Under the pieces are notes generated by a model, which worked only from the letters and a program-made list of their open reading frames with translations, made no database searches and was not told the DNA's origin. From NCBI GenBank assembly GCA_958431945.1, contig CAUASQ010000052.1, positions 1 through 11,071 of the forward strand: a DNA stretch of 11,071 nt, written 5' to 3'. Position numbers and translations under genes: made by a program. This stretch comes from an uncultured Collinsella sp. GTDB taxonomy: Bacteria; Actinomycetota; Coriobacteriia; Coriobacteriales; Coriobacteriaceae. Shown here piece by piece: positions 6,242 through 11,071 of the stretch; the first letter of the stretch is position 1; each line of letters starts with the position of its first letter.

Positions 6242-7387
6242 CTAGAGCACCTCCGTGTAGCTGCCAAAGTAAGTGAAGCTCTCGCACACGTCGTCGATGG
6301 AATCGAGCAGGTCGTCGAGGGCCTTGCTGCCAAAGGGGCAGTCCAGATCAAAGTAGAACATAAACTCAAAGTCGCGGCCGGGGATGGGGCGGCTCTCGAG
6401 CTTGATGAGGTTGATGTTGAGTGCGTAGAAGCGCTCGAGCACGCGATAGAGGGCGCCTGGCTCGTTGGCCGTGGTGATCATGAGCGAGGTACGGTTGGCA
6501 CCGGGATAGACGCGCGGCTCACGGCTGATGACGACAAAGCGCGTGTAGTTGTTGTCCGAGTCCTGGATGTTGGGCTCCAGCACCTCCAGGCCATAGAGTG
6601 CCGCGCAGCTGCGCGATGCGATGGCGGCAACATCGGTGCGCTCGGAGCTGGCGACCATCTCGGCCGACATGGCCGTGTTGGGGTACTTGGTAGCGTGCAG
6701 GCCGTGCGCCTCGATAAAGCTAGCGCACTGCGCGATGGCCTGACCGTGGCTGTAGACCTCGCGTATGTCCGCGAGCTTGGTGCCGGGTTTGACGAGCAGG
6801 TTGTGATCGATCTTGAGGCGCAGCGAGCGCACGATATGGAAGTCGAACTGTGCGAGCAGGTCGTAGACGGCGTTGACCGAGCCGGCGGTGGAGTTCTCGA
6901 TGGGCAGCACGCCAAACTCGCAGAAGCCGTCGCGCACAGCGCGCATAACGCCTTCGAAGGTCTCGAAAAACGCGATGTCGGGCACGTCGAAGAGTTTGCA
7001 CGCGGCGATCTGGCTATAGGCACCTTCCACGCCCTGGCAGGCGACGGTGGCCGTCTGGGGGAAGGGTGTGTCAAAGGCTGCGGCCGTGGCATGGGCCTTT
7101 TGCGACACCGTGATGCCCTTGAGCTCGTTGATGTAGCGCTGCTGCTCGGCCTTGCTCATGCTCATGAGGAGACGGAACAGGGTGATGGTCTGCGCCTCGT
7201 AGCGCTCGGGCGAGCGGCTGGCGAGGTTGTTGAGCTTGGAGCGCTCACGGGCGGGGTCGAAGACGGCCTTGCCCATCTCGATTTTTGACTTGGCTACCTC
7301 GGTGGCAATGTCCATGCGCTCGACAAAGCTGTTGAGGAGCGTGGTGTCGATGCCATCGATGGCCTGGCGGATGTCAGCAAGGTCCAT
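6242..7387 (-). CDS. pheA: Chorismate mutase / prephenate dehydratase (P-protein)
   Basis: This bifunctional enzyme would convert chorismate to prephenate and then to phenylpyruvate, the precursor of phenylalanine. Its 381 residues fit the E. coli P-protein layout. The chorismate mutase helices span about 1-88. By eye they keep every active-site residue: Arg7, Arg24, Lys35, Asp44, Arg47, Glu48 and Gln82. The prephenate dehydratase domain (about 112-290) has LPIENSTAGSV at 161-171 and the catalytic NNYTRF at 279-284. The ACT domain (about 298-378) has GAL at 311-313 and ESRP at 331-334, the phenylalanine-sensing motifs, so feedback inhibition by phenylalanine is expected. ATG at 7387 is 5 bases from AAAGGGG (7393-7399). 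The in-frame GTG at 7402 lies upstream of that site and is rejected. A 76-base palindrome sits in the leader, and aroEK abuts downstream. Confidence 0.95.
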   Translation of the reverse strand: MDLADIRQAIDGIDTTLLNSFVERMDIATEVAKSKIEMGKAVFDPARERSKLNNLASRSPERYEAQTITLFRLLMSMSKAEQQRYINELKGITVSQKAHATAAAFDTPFPQTATVACQGVEGAYSQIAACKLFDVPDIAFFETFEGVMRAVRDGFCEFGVLPIENSTAGSVNAVYDLLAQFDFHIVRSLRLKIDHNLLVKPGTKLADIREVYSHGQAIAQCASFIEAHGLHATKYPNTAMSAEMVASSERTDVAAIASRSCAALYGLEVLEPNIQDSDNNYTRFVVISREPRVYPGANRTSLMITTANEPGALYRVLERFYALNINLIKLESRPIPGRDFEFMFYFDLDCPFGSKALDDLLDSIDDVCESFTYFGSYTEVL

Positions 7388-7408
7388 AGGGACCCCTTTC
7401 ACGTGTCG

Positions 7409-7484
7409 GTGATTTTTCTCGGACGGGGATTAAAAAATCATTAGGTACACAATGATTTTTTAATCCCCGTCCGAGAAAAATCAC
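7409..7484. repeat. Perfect 34-bp inverted repeat, REPIN-like, between aroC and pheA
   Basis: Arms 7409-7442 and 7451-7484 are exact reverse complements around the 8-base spacer AGGTACAC. Each arm is itself a smaller hairpin: TGATTTTT at 7410-7417 pairs with AAAAATCA at 7433-7440 across a GC-rich loop containing CGGACGGGGA, and the mirror image occurs in the other arm. Two inverted copies of a small palindrome is the architecture of a REPIN, a non-autonomous element usually moved by a REP-associated tyrosine transposase encoded elsewhere. The element ends 9 bases before the pheA ribosome binding site. RNA from either strand would fold into a 34-bp stem that could terminate transcription, be cut by RNase III or protect an RNA end. 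The palindrome is directly visible; its origin and effect are inferred. Confidence 0.92.
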
Positions 7485-7494
7485 TGGGTGGGCG

Positions 7495-7516
7495 TGGGGG
7501 CCGGAGTTGGCCCCCA
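7495..7516. other. GC-rich hairpin just downstream of aroC
   Basis: Arms 7495-7502 and 7509-7516 form a perfect 8-bp GC-rich stem with a 6-base loop, 7 bases past the aroC stop. In the aroC direction no T-run follows, so it is not a classical terminator. It could be a 3' stabilising or pausing hairpin. With the adjacent 76-base palindrome it fills most of the 136-base aroC-pheA gap, the longest gap in the operon. Confidence 0.6.
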
Positions 7517-7523
7517 GAGATTT

Positions 7524-8621
7524 TTAGAGCTGGGCGGCGTCCTCTAGGAGGGCGTCCCAAATCGCGAGGGCAGCTGCTGCTTCGGCAACGGGGACGGCTC
7601 GGGGGACGATGCAGGGATCGTGACGACCGTGGACCGAGAGTTGGGCGTTTTCCATGGTGTCCATGTCTACGGTCTGCTGCTCGCGGCCAATTGAGGGCGT
7701 CGGCTTTACGGCCATACGCCACATGACGGGCGCGCCGGTGGAGATGCCGCCCAGGATGCCGCCGGCGTTGTTGGACTCGACCGCAATCTCGCCGGTCTCG
7801 GCATCAACGCGATACGGGTCGTTGTTCTCGCTGCCGCGCATGGCGGCCACGGCAAAGCCCATGCCAAACTCCACGCCCTTTACGGCGGGAATGCCAAACG
7901 CGATCTGCGCGATGCGGTTCTCGATGCCGTCGAACATGGGGTCACCAATGCCCGCGGGAAGCCCATAGATGCCGCACTCCACGATGCCGCCGATGCTGTC
8001 GAGTTCATCGCGCGCGGCCAGAATTTCCTCGCGCATGCGACCGGCAGCGGCGGCGTCGATGCAGGGCAGATCGTTCGTAAGGATCGCCTTGCGGTCGGCC
8101 GCGCGATAGACCATGTCGTCCATGGGCAGGTCGGAGATGCCGCCGATCTGCGCGACGTGCGCCATGACCTTGATGCCACGGGCCTCGAGCGCCTGCAGCG
8201 CGATGCCGCCGGCGATGCATAGGGGAGCCGTTAGGCGGCCGGAGAAGTGCCCACCGCCCGCGACGTCGTGCATGTTGTGGTACTTCAAGCGCGCAGGGAA
8301 GTCCGCATGTCCCGGACGGGGCTTGCGGCGCAGCTCGGAGTAATCCTTGGAGCGCGTGTTGGTGTTCTCGATAATCGCGGCGAGGGGTGCGCCGGTGGTA
8401 TGTCCATCAACCACACCGGCGATGATATGCGCGGCGTCGGCCTCGCGACGTTTGGTCGCGGTCTCGTCGCGACCGGGGGCGCGACGGTCAAGGAAGGCCT
8501 GCAGCTGCTCCTGGTCCACGGCGATACCTGCCGGAATGCCATCGAGCGAGCAGCCGATAGCGGGGGAGTGCGACTGGCCGAAGATGCTTAAGTGCAAGAC
8601 GTTGCCAAAGGTCGAGGACAT
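7524..8621 (-). CDS. aroC: Chorismate synthase (divergent signature motifs)
   Basis: This FMN-dependent enzyme would remove phosphate from 5-enolpyruvylshikimate 3-phosphate to give chorismate. The 365 residues fit the family, and both catalytic histidines are present: His18 in FGQSHS and His105 in PRPGHADF. RHDPCIVPRAVP at 333-344 is the usual C-terminal signature. The first signature, normally GESHG, is GQSHS. The middle one, normally close to RASARET, is GGGHFSGRLTAP at 122-133. These changes look like a subfamily trait rather than decay, since the frame is intact and the FMN-binding segments are recognisable. ATG at 8621 lies one base after the aroA stop (TAG, C, ATG), and its GGAGG binding site lies inside the 3' end of aroA, so translation is probably coupled. 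A GC-rich hairpin and a long palindrome follow. Confidence 0.94.
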   Translation of the reverse strand: MSSTFGNVLHLSIFGQSHSPAIGCSLDGIPAGIAVDQEQLQAFLDRRAPGRDETATKRREADAAHIIAGVVDGHTTGAPLAAIIENTNTRSKDYSELRRKPRPGHADFPARLKYHNMHDVAGGGHFSGRLTAPLCIAGGIALQALEARGIKVMAHVAQIGGISDLPMDDMVYRAADRKAILTNDLPCIDAAAAGRMREEILAARDELDSIGGIVECGIYGLPAGIGDPMFDGIENRIAQIAFGIPAVKGVEFGMGFAVAAMRGSENNDPYRVDAETGEIAVESNNAGGILGGISTGAPVMWRMAVKPTPSIGREQQTVDMDTMENAQLSVHGRHDPCIVPRAVPVAEAAAALAIWDALLEDAAQL

Positions 8622-8622
8622 G

Positions 8623-9942
8623 CTATTCCTCCTCGAGCGTGACCTTGCCGCCCAGTAGGCGGTAGTGGTCGAAGAAATCGGGATAGGATTTGTTGACGGC
8701 CTCGGCGCCGTGGATCACGACCTCGCCGGTGGCGCGGCTCGCGGCGATGGCGGCCATCATGGCGATGCGGTGGTCGTTGTGCGAATCGACCTCGCCGCCG
8801 GTGAAGGCATCGACACCCTTGATGATGAGGTCATCGCCGGCAATGCGCACCTGCGCGCCCAGCGCGGTGAGCTCGCGGGTGGTGGTGACCAGGCGGTCGG
8901 ATTCCTTGATACGCAGACGGGCGCAATCGCGGATAAAGGTGCGGCCCTGTGCCAGCGATGCCACGGCCGAGATGACGGGCACCAGGTCCGGAATGTCGTG
9001 GGCACTCATCTCAAAGCCGGCGAGCTTGTCGGACTGCACGGTGGCGGCGTTGGTGGAGCGAACGATGCGGGCACCAAAGCGCGAAAGCGCGGCGAGCACG
9101 TTGCGGTCGCCCTGTGCGGAGCTCAGCGACACGCCCTCGACGGTGATGGGGTCGGTGCCGATGGCGCCGGCGCACAGCCAAAAGGCGGCGTTGGACCAGT
9201 CTCCCTCGACGGCTACGCTGCCGGGCGTGCGGTACGATCCGCTGTTTACGCGGAAGTTCGTGACCTCGGGCTGGCCGTCCTTGGCCGGAATACGTTCGAC
9301 GTTGACCTCGACGCCGAAGGCCTTCATGGCCTGGATCGTCAGGTTGATGTAGGGGCGGCTCTCAATGAGGCCGGTCACTTGCACACAGGAGGGCTGGGCC
9401 AGTAGCGGGGCCGCCAGCAGCAGGCCGGAGATATACTGCGAGCTCACGTTGCCCGGAAGCACAAAGGTGCCCGGGCGCATGCGGCCGCTCGTCTTGAGCG
9501 GAAAACCGCCCAGACCCTGTAGGTCGCAGCCGGCGGCGATAATCTCGTCCGAGAGCGGGGACAGCGGGCGGGCGCCTAAGCGTCCCTGACCCACAAAAGT
9601 TGCTTCTGCGCCCAGCGCGCAGGCGACGGGCAACATAAAGCGCAGCGTGGAGCCACTCTCGCCGCAGTCGAGCGTGCCGCCGGCTAGGGCCTTGAGCAGG
9701 CCAAATTCAATGCTCTTCATGGTGGGGTGGACCTGGAAGCCGTCCTCGACGGTCTCGATGCGAGCACCCAGGGCCGTAAGGCAACGCACCGTAGCCTCGA
9801 TGTCGGCGCAGGTGGTGTTACAGGCGACGTGTGTCTCGCCGTTGGCAAGCGCAGCGCAGATGATGAGACGGTGCGCCATCGACTTGGACGCGATGGCGGG
9901 AACGGTGCCCTTAAGCGGGGACGGGGTGATGCGGGCTAGCAT
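8623..9942 (-). CDS. aroA: 3-phosphoshikimate 1-carboxyvinyltransferase (EPSP synthase)
   Basis: The 439-residue enzyme would transfer enolpyruvyl from PEP to shikimate 3-phosphate. It has the substrate residues KSMAHR at 20-25, CGESGSTLRF at 93-102, RPLSPL at 126-131 and SSQY at 167-170. Catalytic Asp319 sits in PDLVP, KESDRL is at 346-351 and DHRIAM at 390-395. The PEP loop differs from the class I consensus GNAGTAMRP: by eye, the places of E. coli Thr97 and Pro101 hold Ser98 and Phe102. Both are positions where changes are known to affect glyphosate binding, so sensitivity cannot be assumed. The first bases overlap the end of aroB by 7 bp (ATGCTAG), and a purine-rich binding site (AAGGGAG) lies inside aroB. 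The gene ends one base before the aroC start. Confidence 0.95.
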   Translation of the reverse strand: MLARITPSPLKGTVPAIASKSMAHRLIICAALANGETHVACNTTCADIEATVRCLTALGARIETVEDGFQVHPTMKSIEFGLLKALAGGTLDCGESGSTLRFMLPVACALGAEATFVGQGRLGARPLSPLSDEIIAAGCDLQGLGGFPLKTSGRMRPGTFVLPGNVSSQYISGLLLAAPLLAQPSCVQVTGLIESRPYINLTIQAMKAFGVEVNVERIPAKDGQPEVTNFRVNSGSYRTPGSVAVEGDWSNAAFWLCAGAIGTDPITVEGVSLSSAQGDRNVLAALSRFGARIVRSTNAATVQSDKLAGFEMSAHDIPDLVPVISAVASLAQGRTFIRDCARLRIKESDRLVTTTRELTALGAQVRIAGDDLIIKGVDAFTGGEVDSHNDHRIAMMAAIAASRATGEVVIHGAEAVNKSYPDFFDHYRLLGGKVTLEEE

Positions 9943-11042
9943 GCGGATGCGTCTCCCTTCTGGCCGAGGCCCTCGGCAATGAGTTCGTGGAAAGTGGAAA
10001 GCGGCGTGCGGTCGATGCTGCAGCGGCCAATGCCGTGCGGAATCACCAGGTCGATGGTGTCGCCCGCGCGCTTCTTGTCGTGGAGCGCCTCGGCAAAGAC
10101 GGCATCGGCATCTAGGTCGCAGCGGGTCTTGAGGCCATGGCGGGCGCAGAGCTCCTCAATACGACCGGGCAGTGCAGCATCGCAAACGCCGTGCAGGGCC
10201 GCGGCGCGCGTGATGATGCCCATGCCGATCGACACGCAGTTGCCGTGTCCGAGCTCAAAGTGCTCGCAGGCCTCGACGGCGTGGCCGGCGCTGTGTCCAA
10301 AGTTGAGGAGCTTGCGCTGGTTGGTCTCGCGCTCGTCGGCGACGACCACGGCGCGCTTGATGTCGATATTGCGGGCGATGATGAGCGCTACGCGGGCCAC
10401 ATCGCGGTTGAGTAGCTCCAGCGTGAGCGGGGTCTTCTCCAACTCGGCGAAAAGCTCCGGGTCGGCAATCACGGCGTGCTTGACGACCTCTCCGCAGCCG
10501 TCGGCGAACTGCTCGGGCGTAAGGGTGGCCAGGCACCCCACGTCGGCGATAACCACGCTCGGCTGCCAAAAGGCGCCGGCCAAGTTCTTGCCGGCAGCCA
10601 GGTCGATGGCGGTCTTGCCGCCCACCGACGAATCCACCATGGCGAGCAGACTCGTCGGGATCTGCACAAACTTGCAGCCGCGCATGTAGGTGGCGGCCAC
10701 AAAGCCCGCCACGTCGCCCACGACGCCGCCGCCGAGTGCCACGATCACGTCGGAGCGCGAAAGCTCGTGCTCGGCCACAAACTCCAAAATGGCAATATAG
10801 GTTTCGGCGCGCTTATGGGCCTCGCCGGCCTCGAAGGTGCAGATGCTCACCTCGTAGCCTGACGCCTCCAGGCTCTGCTTAACGGGCATCTGGTAGAGCG
10901 GGCCCACGTTGGTGTCCGTCACGATGACGGCCTTGGTACCGCCGGCAGTGGCGCGCACGAGCGGTCCCGCCTGCTCCAGCAAAAACGTGCCAACATGCAC
11001 CTGGTAGGGGCGTGCAGTGTCGATATCGATGGTAATCGCCAT
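9936..11042 (-). CDS. aroB: 3-dehydroquinate synthase
   Basis: This NAD- and metal-dependent enzyme would cyclise DAHP to 3-dehydroquinate, the second step of the shikimate pathway. The 368 residues match the usual length. The NAD loop GGGVVGD is at 104-110, IPTSLLAMVDSSVGGKTAID at 128-147, and the zinc ligands are Glu185 in GCGEVVKHA, His250 in NFGHSAGHA and His266 in HGNCVSIGM. The last motif is usually HGEAVAIGM, so the residue after His-Gly is Asn instead of Glu. ATG at 11042 is preceded by AAAGGA (11052-11057) at 9 bases. It is the first gene of the operon inside the window. The remaining 29 bases show only the ribosome binding site, so the promoter, or an upstream gene such as DAHP synthase, would lie beyond the right edge. 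Confidence 0.96.
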   Translation of the reverse strand: MAITIDIDTARPYQVHVGTFLLEQAGPLVRATAGGTKAVIVTDTNVGPLYQMPVKQSLEASGYEVSICTFEAGEAHKRAETYIAILEFVAEHELSRSDVIVALGGGVVGDVAGFVAATYMRGCKFVQIPTSLLAMVDSSVGGKTAIDLAAGKNLAGAFWQPSVVIADVGCLATLTPEQFADGCGEVVKHAVIADPELFAELEKTPLTLELLNRDVARVALIIARNIDIKRAVVVADERETNQRKLLNFGHSAGHAVEACEHFELGHGNCVSIGMGIITRAAALHGVCDAALPGRIEELCARHGLKTRCDLDADAVFAEALHDKKRAGDTIDLVIPHGIGRCSIDRTPLSTFHELIAEGLGQKGDASAC

Positions 11043-11071
11043 AAGCTTCGGTCCTTTCGACCTGGCGTGAT

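Noticed and set aside
7388..7402. GTG start for pheA five codons upstream
   Set aside because: The AAAGGGG ribosome binding site lies between this GTG and the ATG at 7387, so the ATG is the better start.
7388..7523. Phenylalanine leader peptide for classical attenuation of pheA
   Set aside because: No start codon with a ribosome binding site followed by a run of Phe codons is present. The only short frames run through the palindrome, and their Phe codons come from its T-tracts.
8296..8330. Copies of the palindrome core CGGACGGGG inside aroC (and GGGGACGGGG near 9917 in aroA)
   Set aside because: These are short GC-rich matches within conserved coding sequence (the PRPGHAD region in aroC), without inverted arms, and are best explained by codon use.
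1..11071. CRISPR array, insertion sequence, phage or toxin-antitoxin genes
   Set aside because: I saw no regularly spaced direct repeats, transposase motifs, phage proteins or small paired genes on either strand.

Overview
The window looks like a chromosomal segment of a high-GC, Gram-positive gut actinobacterium of the class Coriobacteriia, most likely Collinsella or a close relative. The grounds are GC-rich codon use, a fused RmlC-RmlD rhamnose protein, a fused AroE-AroK protein, and short intergenic palindromes of a kind I associate from memory with coriobacterial genomes. The taxonomic call is inference; no ribosomal RNA or other marker is present.

Left part (1-4254): cell-surface polysaccharide genes. 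A very GC-rich rmlC-rmlD fusion, cut by the left edge, would make dTDP-L-rhamnose. It converges on a minus-strand family 2 glycosyltransferase with two C-terminal membrane helices, and the two share a strong bidirectional terminator. Divergent from the glycosyltransferase is a two-gene ABC-2 exporter of the Wzm/Wzt (TagG/TagH) type. Together they could supply, assemble and export a rhamnose-containing or teichoic-acid-like glycan. The exporter genes are visibly less GC-rich than the genes on either side.

Middle (4255-4488): a tRNA-Arg(TCT) with encoded CCA, followed by its own intrinsic terminator. No integrase or attachment-site duplication is visible.

Right part (4489-11042): a minus-strand aromatic amino acid operon in transcription order aroB, aroA, aroC, pheA, aroE-aroK fusion, aroQ. 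This covers every shikimate step after DAHP synthase up to chorismate, plus chorismate mutase/prephenate dehydratase leading to phenylpyruvate. DAHP synthase and a tyrosine-branch gene are not in the window. Three of the five junctions are overlapping or abutting (aroB/aroA, aroA/aroC, pheA/aroEK). The other two, aroC/pheA and aroEK/aroQ, each carry a long perfect inverted repeat: 34-bp arms at 7409-7484 and 16-bp arms at 4948-4988. The first has a nested REPIN-like structure, each arm being itself a small hairpin. These two elements are the most interesting unexplained structure here. They could be mobile palindromic repeats, internal attenuators or RNA-processing sites that divide the operon into aroBAC, pheA-aroEK and aroQ. 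I found no undescribed multi-gene system, CRISPR array, insertion sequence or phage gene.
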